The notes beneath the pieces were generated by a model. That model did no database searches. It was not told the origin of the DNA and was given only the letters and a program-made list of their open reading frames with translations. Below, in pieces: positions 44,392-52,500 of a stretch of 64,000 nucleotides of DNA. Every line of letters begins with the position of its first letter. Position 1 is the first letter of the stretch. Source of the stretch: Verrucomicrobiaceae bacterium (GTDB lineage Bacteria; Verrucomicrobiota; Verrucomicrobiia; Verrucomicrobiales; Verrucomicrobiaceae); the NCBI GenBank assembly GCA_016713245.1, contig JADJPM010000004.1, forward strand, positions 3,472,001-3,536,000. The letters run 5' to 3'. A program made the position numbers and the translations under genes.

Positions 44392-45657
44392 ATGACTTTG
44401 TTTCACCGCAGAGATCGCCGAGTCGCGCAGAGGCATGAAAAGCATAACTCTGCGATCCTCTGTGTCCTCTGCCGTTTAACTCTGAGTATCATCTTCCTCA
44501 GCCGTGCCCAAGCCGGAGTCGTCGAGGACTGGAGCGCCGCCTTTCTGCAGGCCGTGCGCAAGGAAACTCCGCCGCCCTGCCTCGTCTCCCGGAACCTGCC
44601 CATCTTCCACCTTTCCATCCACCGGGCTGTGCAGGATGCCATCGCAGCCAAAAGCAGCGAGGCTGAGCAAAACCTCGCCGCTGCCCAGGCCGCACGGATG
44701 GCCTTCCTGAACTTCTTTCCTTCTCAAACGAAGCTGGCGGACGATTTGAGCCTCAACCAGCCCATTCCGGCCCACATCCATGCCATTGCAACCGCTGCGG
44801 TCGAGCGAACCTTCCGTGAACGCGAGAACGACGGCTCCAGCACCACGATCCATTATGTCCCCAGCGATGAACCCGGCCAATGGCGGCGTACGCCGCCGAA
44901 TCACCGCCCACCCGAGTTTCCGCATTGGGGAGAGGTGAAGCCTTTCATCCTCAAAGACGTGAAGCCCTTCCGTGCTCCACCACCGCCCGCCCTCAACAGC
45001 GAAGCCTACGCCAAAGACCTGAACGAGGTCCGCGAGCTGGGCGGCAAGGTCAGCACGAAGCGAACCGCCGAGCAAACCCTCATCGCGAAGTTCTGGGCTG
45101 ACTTCAGCTACACCACCTCACCCGCCGGGCATTGGAACGACATCGCCCGCGAGATCAGCCTCAAACGCCAAGTCCCGATCGGGAAAGCTGCGGAACTCTT
45201 CGCCACGCTCAATCTTACGATGGCGGACACCTGCATCACCATCTGGGACAGCAAGTATCACTACAACTACTGGCGTCCTGTGACCGCCATCCAGCGAGCC
45301 GAGGAGGATAACAACGCCGCGACAGCCACTGACAAAGCCTGGGAGCCGCTGCTCGTCACTCCGCCGCACCCTGAATACGTTTCCGGTCATTCTGGCGTCA
45401 GCGGAGCCGCTGCTGCGGTGCTGGAGCACTACTTCGGCTTCGATGAAATCCACTTCTCCGCGAGTAGTGACGATGTCCGGGATGTGAAGCGCCAGTTCAC
45501 CTCCTTCAAGACCTGCGCCGAGGAGATCTCCCGGAGCCGGGTTTATGGAGGCATTCACTTCACCTCTGCTGGCCGCGAGGGATTGATCCTGGGGCGGAAA
45601 GTGGCTGTGGAAGTCTTGAAAATCACTTCTCCTTCACCCACTGTGCGGCGTCGATGA
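44392..45657 (+). CDS. Vanadium-dependent haloperoxidase (PAP2 superfamily)
   Basis: This 421-residue exported enzyme has the complete vanadate-binding set expected for the family: Lys288 and Arg295 in KYHYNYWRP, Ser331-Gly332-His333 in YVSGHSG, and Arg383 with His389 in SRVYGGIHF. Such enzymes use H2O2 and halide to make hypohalous acid, or act as related acid phosphatases. The only ATG (44392) is 3 bases after the cohesin-like stop. The first 24 codons come from an interspersed palindrome (44404-44474) and give a basic n-region before the hydrophobic signal segment LTLSIIFLSRAQA. The 3' end overlaps the convergent FAD oxidoreductase by 35 bases. Confidence 0.85.
   Translation: MTLFHRRDRRVAQRHEKHNSAILCVLCRLTLSIIFLSRAQAGVVEDWSAAFLQAVRKETPPPCLVSRNLPIFHLSIHRAVQDAIAAKSSEAEQNLAAAQAARMAFLNFFPSQTKLADDLSLNQPIPAHIHAIATAAVERTFRERENDGSSTTIHYVPSDEPGQWRRTPPNHRPPEFPHWGEVKPFILKDVKPFRAPPPPALNSEAYAKDLNEVRELGGKVSTKRTAEQTLIAKFWADFSYTTSPAGHWNDIAREISLKRQVPIGKAAELFATLNLTMADTCITIWDSKYHYNYWRPVTAIQRAEEDNNAATATDKAWEPLLVTPPHPEYVSGHSGVSGAAAAVLEHYFGFDEIHFSASSDDVRDVKRQFTSFKTCAEEISRSRVYGGIHFTSAGREGLILGRKVAVEVLKITSPSPTVRRR
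44404..44474. repeat. CACCGCAGAG-type inverted repeat in a signal-peptide region
   Basis: The segment begins CACCGCAGAGATCGC and has CGCAGAGG nearby, then an inverted counterpart CTCTGCGATCC to CCTCTGCCG. This resembles the CCGCAGAGACGCAGAG-type palindromes often found between genes in many bacteria. Here it lies inside the 5' coding part of the haloperoxidase gene. Confidence 0.55.
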
Positions 45658-47692
45658 TCACATGCCCGGTGGTGCCTTCATTGCGAATTTCGAGCCAGCC
45701 AGTTTTGCCGGATTCGAAACGGAAGGTGCCGAGAGGCATCAGGTTGTGCTTCTCCGTGGGCTTTTGCTTCTGGTTCACGATGATGGTTTGTTCTCCATCG
45801 GCGTGGTGGATAATGACGGGGACTTTGTCGGCGCGATTGGCGAGGGCGGTGTAGGCGATGGCGACGCGATACTGGCCTGCGGCGGGGAGATTCGGGGTGA
45901 AGCGGGCCTTTTGCTCGCCTTTGAGGCTGTCGCTGTCGTGGCGGTAGCCTTGGCCGACGAAGCCGGGCGTGGTGTGGCCTTCGGAGCTGAAGCCGGTCAA
46001 ATCGGCCTCGCTGTCATCGACGACGATGCCGCCGAGTTGTTCCTTGGTGAAGGCGACGTGCTCCGGCATGGGCGGGGACTCGAAATCGAGCATCTGGCCG
46101 TCGGCGAGGAGCTTTTCTTTGAGCTTGGCGTAGTCGAGCTTTTGCACATCGATGTTGGCTTCGATGGCGAGCACGGCGGCGGTGGCGGCGCTTTGGCCCA
46201 TGACCATGAAGACGGGCTCCATGCGGATGCTGCCATACGAAATGTGGCTGGCGCTGAGGCACACGGGCACGAGCAGGTTCGTGCATTGCTCGGCCTTCGG
46301 CGTGATGCTGCGGTAGCTGATCGGATACGGCCGAACGCCGATCTGGATGTCGCCCTCGTTGCGGGCAAAGCCTTCCTTCGTGACGTAGCGCTGCGTGTGG
46401 TGGCTATCCATGTTGTAGGCACCCATGCCGACGCTGTCCTCGACGATGACACGGCGTTTGCAGTTCTGCTCGCTCATGACGTAGCCGCCGATCATGCGGC
46501 GGGCTTCGCGCACATACATCTGGCGTGGCCAGTTGCCGTTGTCGGTGAATTCATCCTTCGCCAGGCCCCACTGCGAGTAGTAGGCGCGGATTTTTTCCGG
46601 CACACGCGGATGATTCGCCAAAGTCCACATGAGGCCCTTTTGATAATCCTCATGCGCTTTCCAGATCTTGGCCCGCGTGGCGTAATCAGCATCCGGGTAG
46701 TCGTAATTCATGCCGATCATATCGGTGCTGAAGGCGAAGTTGTTGTTCGTGTCCGTCTTGCGGTTCGGCATCGGCGTGGGTGCCCAGGGATGACGCGGGT
46801 CACCGGCCTCGCAGTTACGCAGGAGCAGTTCGAACTGCTTTTCGTCGTAGTTTTCCGGCTTCGGGAACGGGACGCGGTTGGAATCGTCGTCCGTGTTGCA
46901 CATGCGGAAGTTGTAGGCCTGGATGCGGTGATCGCCGTCGCCGTCTTTGCCTTCAGGCATGGGTGTGACGCCCCAAACGAGGCCGCTGCTCGGATCGCCC
47001 GGCTTCACATAGGGATCGACGTTCTTGACGAACTGATGGTGCTTCGCGCCGGCCAACTGGAGCCCGTTGATGGTCTCGCCGTAGAGCGAATTGGCCTCGC
47101 GACCGACATGGTAGCTCACGCCCGCCTTCGCCATGAGATCGCCTTCGTAGGTGGCGTCGATGAACATCGCGCCCTCGAACTCACGACCGCTCTCCATGAC
47201 AATCTTGACGATCCTTGACCCATTCTTGACGACGCCTTTCTTCAAATCGAGCCGCTCACCGAATACGACCGTCACTTTGTCTTTCACCTTGGCGAGCATG
47301 GCATCGTAAACCTCCGTCGCCGCGTGCGGTTCGAAGGTCCACATGGTCGTTTCGGTGCTGCTGTTGCCGTGCGGTCGCTTGGCGAAGTATTGCTCGCGGG
47401 TCTGCTGCTTCCACTTCGCGGGATCGGCGTAGTAGGTGAAGATGTTCGCGTAAAACTCGCGCGAGATGCCGCCGATGGCCTTTTTGTTGCCGATGTCCGT
47501 CGCGCCGAGGCCGCCAGTGGTCAGGCCGCCGAGAAATTTCGTCGGCTCGATCAAAACAGCCGTTTTACCCATGCGCGCCGTCTGGATGGCCGCCGTGACA
47601 CCACCAGACGTGCCGCCATAAATGACGACATCAGGCGCTGCGAAGGTTTGGACGGCAAATAGAGCGAAAAGCGATGTCAGGACGAATTTCAT
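45623..47692 (-). CDS. Exported FAD-dependent oxidoreductase with C-terminal golvesin-like domain
   Basis: This 689-residue exported protein has a signal peptide (MKFVLTSLFALFAVQTFA). The FAD-binding motif DVVIYGGTSGGVTAAIQ lies at about residues 21-37, followed by VLIEPTKFLGGLTTGGLGATDIGN, typical of the FAD_oxidored family (PF12831). The C-terminal 130 residues (GGIVVDDSEADLTGF to GHVIIDAAQW) resemble the golvesin/xanthan-lyase carbohydrate-binding-like domain. Exported members are common in Verrucomicrobia, and substrates are mostly unknown, perhaps sugars. I start at 47692; a Met four residues earlier is also possible. A remnant of the same C-terminal end lies at 36570. Confidence 0.85.
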   Translation of the reverse strand: MKFVLTSLFALFAVQTFAAPDVVIYGGTSGGVTAAIQTARMGKTAVLIEPTKFLGGLTTGGLGATDIGNKKAIGGISREFYANIFTYYADPAKWKQQTREQYFAKRPHGNSSTETTMWTFEPHAATEVYDAMLAKVKDKVTVVFGERLDLKKGVVKNGSRIVKIVMESGREFEGAMFIDATYEGDLMAKAGVSYHVGREANSLYGETINGLQLAGAKHHQFVKNVDPYVKPGDPSSGLVWGVTPMPEGKDGDGDHRIQAYNFRMCNTDDDSNRVPFPKPENYDEKQFELLLRNCEAGDPRHPWAPTPMPNRKTDTNNNFAFSTDMIGMNYDYPDADYATRAKIWKAHEDYQKGLMWTLANHPRVPEKIRAYYSQWGLAKDEFTDNGNWPRQMYVREARRMIGGYVMSEQNCKRRVIVEDSVGMGAYNMDSHHTQRYVTKEGFARNEGDIQIGVRPYPISYRSITPKAEQCTNLLVPVCLSASHISYGSIRMEPVFMVMGQSAATAAVLAIEANIDVQKLDYAKLKEKLLADGQMLDFESPPMPEHVAFTKEQLGGIVVDDSEADLTGFSSEGHTTPGFVGQGYRHDSDSLKGEQKARFTPNLPAAGQYRVAIAYTALANRADKVPVIIHHADGEQTIIVNQKQKPTEKHNLMPLGTFRFESGKTGWLEIRNEGTTGHVIIDAAQWVKEK

Positions 47693-47779
47693 GGGCGGAA
47701 TCAAACGAACCGCCCAGAAAGAATTATGCGTCTTTTGGCCTCAAACTCAGAACCTCATTGTAAACCCAGCACTGAGGTA

Positions 47780-47989
47780 ATGAAACAACGCCGAACCGTA
47801 GGTGGTATGGCTGTCCACACCACCAACGACTTCCTCAAGGAACTCGCTATGCTCGGCATCGCCGCGAAATTCATCCCGTCAGACCTCCCCGTCGAAGTCC
47901 TCCGCCTCAGCCTGGAAGGCAAAGACCTGCTCAGGGTGCTGATTTGCCATGCCAAACAAATTCCGCAATCAGCCTGCGATCGCTGCTAA
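47780..47989 (+). CDS. Small hypothetical protein
   Basis: A 69-residue frame reads MKQRRTVGGMAVHTTNDFLKELAMLGIAAKF and ends QSACDRC. The section TTNDFLKELAMLGIAAKFIPSDLPVEVLRLSLEGKDLL has ordinary protein composition, so it may be a real small gene or the remnant of a longer one. No motif is recognised. It lies upstream of a gap with no confident gene. Confidence 0.3.
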   Translation: MKQRRTVGGMAVHTTNDFLKELAMLGIAAKFIPSDLPVEVLRLSLEGKDLLRVLICHAKQIPQSACDRC

Positions 47990-48290
47990 ATGGCAAGCCG
48001 TCTTCCACGTCCGCCGCAGCTCCCAAACCACCCACAAAATAGCCGCAGTCGCGACCAGCGCCCTCCACACGATAAAATGAAGGCCACTTCGGCCCGCATT
48101 CTTCATAACGGGTTCATCTCAAGTATCGCTGCCTTAAAAAGTTGGCGACATCCCCCTCATGTTGGCGGTCGAGCCTGTAGGCGCATTCGCCATTCGTCTG
48201 ACATCAGGCGCTTGATACGAGGAGTATCTTTCCAGTTCCCAAAACGAGGCGTCCTGCTACTCTTCACCGCGAATTCCGCTCTCCCGAGGA
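47990..48290. other. Intergenic region without a confident gene
   Basis: This 301-base region precedes the AI-2E family permease. On the minus strand, a short frame ending near 47963 reads FIVWRALVATAAILWVVWELRRTWK, which could be the tail of a degraded membrane protein, but no convincing start is present. No clear promoter, RNA gene or repeat was identified. Confidence 0.35.
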
Positions 48291-49559
48291 ATGAAAAACT
48301 TACCCACCGCCTTTCAGCGCAATGCGCTTTGGACTGCGATCACCGCGCTCTCGCTGACGGTGATCGGGGCTCTCGCCGTGGGACTCGTCTATCTGGCCAC
48401 GAGCGTGCTAGCCTTCCTCCAGCCCATTCTGGTGCCCTTCGCGGTGGCTGGCGTGCTGGCCTATCTTTTGGAACCAGGCGTGAAGTGGCTCGAAAAACGC
48501 GGCCTGAACCGCTCACGATCCGTTTTGCTCGTTTTCGCCCTGTTCAGCCTATCCCTCGGCGGACTCGTCTGGTGGATCACGCCGAAACTCTGGTCGCAGG
48601 CTGCGAATCTCACCAGCAAGGTGCCCGTTTACACCGTGAAGGTCCGTGATGCCGCCGTGGACCTCTCCAAGCATGTGGAGGAAAAATATGGCGTGACCCT
48701 CATCCCTCACGAAGAGCTGAAAAAGACCGTCGAGAGCCCTGCCGAGGCTCCTGCGAATGCGGCGGACGCGGCTGACTTTGACCTCAAGAGCTTCCTCACT
48801 GGCGACTGGGTGCGCACGACGCTGCCGACGGTGGCGAAGAACGCGTGGAATTTCATCAAGGCAGGTTTCGGCGGTTTCCTGGGCATTTTCGGCTTCATGC
48901 TCTCGCTGATGATCGTGCCGCTGTACCTTTATTATTTTCTCATCGAGAGTGCGAAGATCAAAGAGGCTTGGTCAGACTACCTGCCACTGCGTGCCTCCTC
49001 CTTCAAAGACGAGGTCGTGAGCTGCCTCACCGAGATCAACGGCTACCTCATCGCCTTCTTCCGCGGCCAGTTATTTGTCAGCGTGCTCAATGGCATCGCC
49101 ACCGGCATCGGACTCATGATTGTGGGGCTCGATTTCGGTCTGCTCATCGGCTTGGCTCTTTGCGTGCTCGGCATCATCCCCTATCTCGGCATCGCCATCT
49201 GCTGGCTTCCGGCCGTCGTGATCGCGGCGGTGCAGGGCGGCAGCGCATTGATCCCCGGCGATCCCTGGTGGGCCATGCCGCTCGCCGTGACGGCGGTATT
49301 TGTCATTGTGCAGCAGATCGATGGTTTCTTCATCACCCCACGCATCGTAGGTGAAGCGGTGGGCCTTCATCCGATGACGGTGATCGCTTCGGTGCTCGTG
49401 TGGGCACTGCTGCTGGGCGGTCTGCTCGGTGCCATCCTCGCCGTGCCGATGACCGCGAGTGTGAAGGTTTTGTTTCAACGCTACATCTGGCGTGCCCGCA
49501 TCGCCCCGCGCACGGTGGGCGGGGCCAGAGAGCATCCCACGGAGGCCGCACCATGCTGA
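48291..49559 (+). CDS. AI-2E family transporter (PerM/YdiK-like)
   Basis: This 422-residue inner-membrane protein has about eight predicted membrane segments. It has the family layout: two N-terminal helices (FLQPILVPFAVAGVLAYLLEPGVKWLEKRGL), a large soluble segment (about 110-200), then helices with YLIAFFRGQLFVSVLNGIATGIGLMIVGLDFGLLIGLALCVLGIIPYLG and, near the end, DGFFITPRIVGEAVGLHPMTVIASVLVWALLLG. Proteins of this family have been linked to export of AI-2 or to Na+/H+ exchange; function here is not known. It overlaps the next gene by 7 bases and starts a cluster of membrane and RNA-modification genes. Confidence 0.9.
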   Translation: MKNLPTAFQRNALWTAITALSLTVIGALAVGLVYLATSVLAFLQPILVPFAVAGVLAYLLEPGVKWLEKRGLNRSRSVLLVFALFSLSLGGLVWWITPKLWSQAANLTSKVPVYTVKVRDAAVDLSKHVEEKYGVTLIPHEELKKTVESPAEAPANAADAADFDLKSFLTGDWVRTTLPTVAKNAWNFIKAGFGGFLGIFGFMLSLMIVPLYLYYFLIESAKIKEAWSDYLPLRASSFKDEVVSCLTEINGYLIAFFRGQLFVSVLNGIATGIGLMIVGLDFGLLIGLALCVLGIIPYLGIAICWLPAVVIAAVQGGSALIPGDPWWAMPLAVTAVFVIVQQIDGFFITPRIVGEAVGLHPMTVIASVLVWALLLGGLLGAILAVPMTASVKVLFQRYIWRARIAPRTVGGAREHPTEAAPC

Positions 49560-50134
49560 TGAACCACCACGAATCCCGCACGCCAGGTGTCATCTTCACC
49601 GGCATGTGGCGCTATAAACCCTCCCACGGAGCGGCGGGTGCACTGCTCTGTGCCGGTGGATGCATCCTGCTCGCCCGCGTGATGCTGCTTTTCTTTCAGG
49701 AGCAGGAACTCTCGCCCGAGAGCATCCGTCATGCCGCTGGACTCTTCCTCGTCGGTGGCCTGCTCTTTTACATCGGCACCACGTTGTTCTTTTCTCTCGT
49801 CACTGGCTATGCCAAGCGCCTCGTTATCTCCGAGGAGGGCGTGCGCTATGCGAATGCCTACTTTCATTGGCGAAATATCCTCTGGATCGATGCGCGACTC
49901 AAAGGCGGCACCTACCAGGTCTTCATCCGCCGCTCTCGTGGACTCTTCCGCCAGCGCTGGCTGAAAATCGACGACGGCCTCTCCGAGGAGCAGCGTGAGA
50001 AGCTCCTCAAGCAGCTCGCTGAACGCGTGAAGCCTCGGTTTGAGCATCTGCGCATCGGTGACGCACCACAATCCGTCATGGAAAACCGCGAGCTGCCCAC
50101 CGCACCTGCTCCTGGGTCGGTTCGTACGCCTTGA
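49553..50134 (+). CDS. Membrane protein of unknown function (PH-like C-terminal part)
   Basis: This 193-residue protein has two hydrophobic segments (about residues 26-50 and 65-87) followed by a cytoplasmic part with RLVISEEGVRYANAYFHWRNILWIDARLKGGTYQVFIRRSRG. This hints at a bacterial PH-like beta barrel. The ATG at 49553 overlaps the permease stop. It lies 13 bases before crcB. No specific function can be assigned. Confidence 0.6.
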   Translation: MLMNHHESRTPGVIFTGMWRYKPSHGAAGALLCAGGCILLARVMLLFFQEQELSPESIRHAAGLFLVGGLLFYIGTTLFFSLVTGYAKRLVISEEGVRYANAYFHWRNILWIDARLKGGTYQVFIRRSRGLFRQRWLKIDDGLSEEQREKLLKQLAERVKPRFEHLRIGDAPQSVMENRELPTAPAPGSVRTP

Positions 50135-50147
50135 ACCTTCAACTGGC

Positions 50148-50528
50148 ATGCGAAACGTCCTCCTCGTCTTTCTCGGCGGCGGTCTCGGCTCGGTGGCCCG
50201 CTATCTGACGCTGCTCGGTGTGAACCGCTGGCTGCCGCAGAGCCAGTTTCCGTGGGGTGTTGTCACCGCGAATATGCTCGGCAGCTTCGTTCTCGGCTTC
50301 CTCTGCGTGTGGCCCATGATGCGTGTGCAAAACACCGCCGTGTGGCTGCTGCTCACCACCGGCTTCCTCGGTGGTTACACCACCTTTTCCACGCTCACCG
50401 CGAACACTTGGGAGCTGTTTGAGGGAGGTCAGATCACCGCCGCGCTGCTCAATGCCATCGGCAGCCTCGCCATCGGTATCGCTGCCACCGCGCTCGGCTT
50501 TGCTTGCGGACGCTGGTGGCATGCGTGA
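50148..50528 (+). CDS. crcB: Fluoride ion channel CrcB (Fluc)
   Basis: This 126-residue four-helix membrane protein exports fluoride as a dual-topology dimer. Family marks are GGGLGSVARYL at residues 10-20, WGVVTANMLGSFVLGF near 37-51 with the conserved Asn, and TTGFLGGYTTFSTLT near 70-84 with the Phe/Thr residues that line the fluoride path. The length is typical. Only 13 bases precede the start, so no fluoride riboswitch is directly upstream; expression would depend on the operon. Confidence 0.92.
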   Translation: MRNVLLVFLGGGLGSVARYLTLLGVNRWLPQSQFPWGVVTANMLGSFVLGFLCVWPMMRVQNTAVWLLLTTGFLGGYTTFSTLTANTWELFEGGQITAALLNAIGSLAIGIAATALGFACGRWWHA

Positions 50529-50541
50529 AAGCCGCTTTCAC

Positions 50542-51282
50542 ATGCCACCACCTCCAGTCACCCGCACCGGCCTCGCCCGCGCCCTGTCAAAGCTCGGCTT
50601 CTGCTCACGCAGCCGCGCCTCGGAACTCATCCGCATGGGTAAGGTCAGTGTGAACCGCGTCGTGCGGAAGAATCCCGAATTCCCCGTCGTCCTCGGCAAA
50701 GACATCCTCGTGATGGACGACGAGAGCATCAATGCCGCCAAGCAGGTGTATCTCATGCTCAACAAACCGCGTGGCCTCATCACCACCGCCTCCGATGAGC
50801 AGGGACGCGACACCGTCTTCACCTGCTTTGAGCACGCCAAACTCCCGCATCTTTCTCCCGTAGGCCGACTCGATAAGGCCAGTGAAGGCCTGCTCTTCTT
50901 CACCAACGACAACGTGTGGGCGGACATCGTCACCCATCCAGACACCCATCTCGACAAGACCTACCACGTCCAGATCGAAGGCCCCGTGGATGAGACTCAG
51001 CTCGCCCGCCTCCGTCGCGGCATCGAGGACGACGGCGAAAAACTCGTCGCCAAAGCCGTGAAGGTCCTGCGCACCGGCGAAAAGAATACCTGGCTCGAAT
51101 TCATCCTCGACGAAGGCCGCAACCGGCACATCCGCCGCCTCCTGGAAGCCCTCGAAATCGAAGTGCTCCGCCTCATCCGCGTGAAAATCGGCCCGTTGGA
51201 GCTCGGCAACCTCGCCAAAGGCAAATGGCGCGAGTTATCGAAAAACGAAGTGGCAAGGCTGCGAGGCCTGAAAGGGGAATAA
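50542..51282 (+). CDS. RsuA/RluB-family rRNA pseudouridine synthase
   Basis: This 246-residue enzyme has an N-terminal S4 RNA-binding domain (about residues 9-60, with LARALSKLGFCSRSRASELIRMGKVSVN) followed by the pseudouridine synthase domain. The catalytic Asp111 is in PVGRLDKASEGLLFFTND, and the family LMLNKPRGLITT lies at 71-82 and EGRNRHIRRLLEAL near 193-206. It converts a uridine in rRNA to pseudouridine; whether 16S (RsuA) or 23S (RluB/E/F) is not resolved. An alternative start at 50521 overlaps the crcB end. Confidence 0.9.
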   Translation: MPPPPVTRTGLARALSKLGFCSRSRASELIRMGKVSVNRVVRKNPEFPVVLGKDILVMDDESINAAKQVYLMLNKPRGLITTASDEQGRDTVFTCFEHAKLPHLSPVGRLDKASEGLLFFTNDNVWADIVTHPDTHLDKTYHVQIEGPVDETQLARLRRGIEDDGEKLVAKAVKVLRTGEKNTWLEFILDEGRNRHIRRLLEALEIEVLRLIRVKIGPLELGNLAKGKWRELSKNEVARLRGLKGE

Positions 51283-51285
51283 AAC

Positions 51286-52500
51286 TCACCGCACCTTCAC
51301 CGCCGTCATTTTCTCCGAATCACGAGCATACAAAACACCATCCGCGTAGGCGGCATGGCTGCGGTGGCGGAGGCCGAGGATCTGGGTGGTGCTGAGGAGA
51401 TCGAATTTCTCAGGCGCGACTTTGACGATCCATAGCTCGCCACGCTCGGTGACGATGAGAAGCCGGTCCTGCACACGGATGAGCGTGCCGCCGGGCACGG
51501 TATCGGGTGCTTCCCACTTCACACTGCCATCGATGGAGGAGATGCAGCGGAGCTTTGAGCCGCTCTCCTGTCGGCCATGAAAGCCGTAGAGATGGTCAGC
51601 ATGCCAAACGGGCGTCGAGTAATGGCAGTCGAGAGCCTCGGTTTTGTTCCAGACGTTTGTGAAGCGCTTTTCGGCCGCTTTCCATTCCCACACGCCGCCA
51701 CCGACATCGTAACTGGCGGAGAAAAAGAGCCGACCTGGGCCGCAGGCGAGCGGTGTGGCCGCATTCACGCTCGCATCCATTTCAGCGCGGAAAGGTTCAT
51801 CCGCCAAAACCTCGCCGCTGGCGACGGTGACGAGTGAATGGCCATTTCGCGTGAAGAAGGCCGCCACGCTGGCATCTCCGGGCATGAGAACGCCGGCTGC
51901 ATAGCCAGCTTCGTGCTTCGTAGCCTTCCACACGAGCTTTCCGGTCTTCGCATCGAGGGCGATGATGCCCGCGCCATCACGTCCACCGACATTGAGGAGC
52001 ACTTTGCCATCGGCCACGAGCGGCGAGCAGGCACGGCCAAAGAATCCCTGCGGTGATCCGACCTCCGCCACGGTATCAAAACTCCACACGAGCTTGCCAT
52101 CCGCCGCATCGAGCGCCTCCACGCGGCCTTCGGGACCATGCGTGAAGACTTTTCCATCCACCACGGCTGGCACGGCACGCGGGCCGTTGTCGAAGCCAAA
52201 GGTATCGCGGTAGTCCGTGGTGTAAGCGTGACGCCAGATCGTCTCGCCGGTGGATGGCGATAGAGCTTCGGTGATGATCTCATCGCCGAGGCGGTGGCAA
52301 ATGAAGACCTTGCCAGCGGCCACAACGGGACCCGCAAAGCCAGTGCCGAGATCCTTTTTCCAAACTGGCTCCGCTTCTTGAGTGCCGACGATGGCTTTCT
52401 CTGATTCAGCGGTGGAACCATCGCGATGGGGACCAAGGAATTGCGGCCAGTCCGCGGCAAAGAGCGAGGTGCTGAGCAAGAGTGGAAGGAGTTTTTTCAT
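51286..52500 (-). CDS. Secreted PQQ-like beta-propeller protein
   Basis: This 404-residue exported protein starts MKKLLPLLLSTSLFA and continues DWPQFLGPHRDGSTAE, typical of PQQ-like WD-type propellers of Planctomycetes and Verrucomicrobia. Repeated blades have the pattern AALDAADGKLVWSFDT, IIALDAKTGKLVWKAT and CISSIDGSVKWEAPD. No PQQ-binding disulfide or acidic catalytic set is obvious, so it is more likely a binding or scaffold protein than a dehydrogenase. It is coupled by ATGA to the FHA/coiled-coil gene upstream. Confidence 0.85.
   Translation of the reverse strand: MKKLLPLLLSTSLFAADWPQFLGPHRDGSTAESEKAIVGTQEAEPVWKKDLGTGFAGPVVAAGKVFICHRLGDEIITEALSPSTGETIWRHAYTTDYRDTFGFDNGPRAVPAVVDGKVFTHGPEGRVEALDAADGKLVWSFDTVAEVGSPQGFFGRACSPLVADGKVLLNVGGRDGAGIIALDAKTGKLVWKATKHEAGYAAGVLMPGDASVAAFFTRNGHSLVTVASGEVLADEPFRAEMDASVNAATPLACGPGRLFFSASYDVGGGVWEWKAAEKRFTNVWNKTEALDCHYSTPVWHADHLYGFHGRQESGSKLRCISSIDGSVKWEAPDTVPGGTLIRVQDRLLIVTERGELWIVKVAPEKFDLLSTTQILGLRHRSHAAYADGVLYARDSEKMTAVKVR

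Noticed and set aside
45662..47218. Long plus-strand frame (518 codons) opposite the FAD oxidoreductase
   Set aside because: It is antisense to a protein with a clear FAD motif and signal peptide. Its composition is Val/Asp/Gly-rich, as expected from the complement.
50135..50147. Possible fluoride riboswitch upstream of crcB
   Set aside because: The gap is 13 bases, too short for a riboswitch, and none is visible before the preceding gene.
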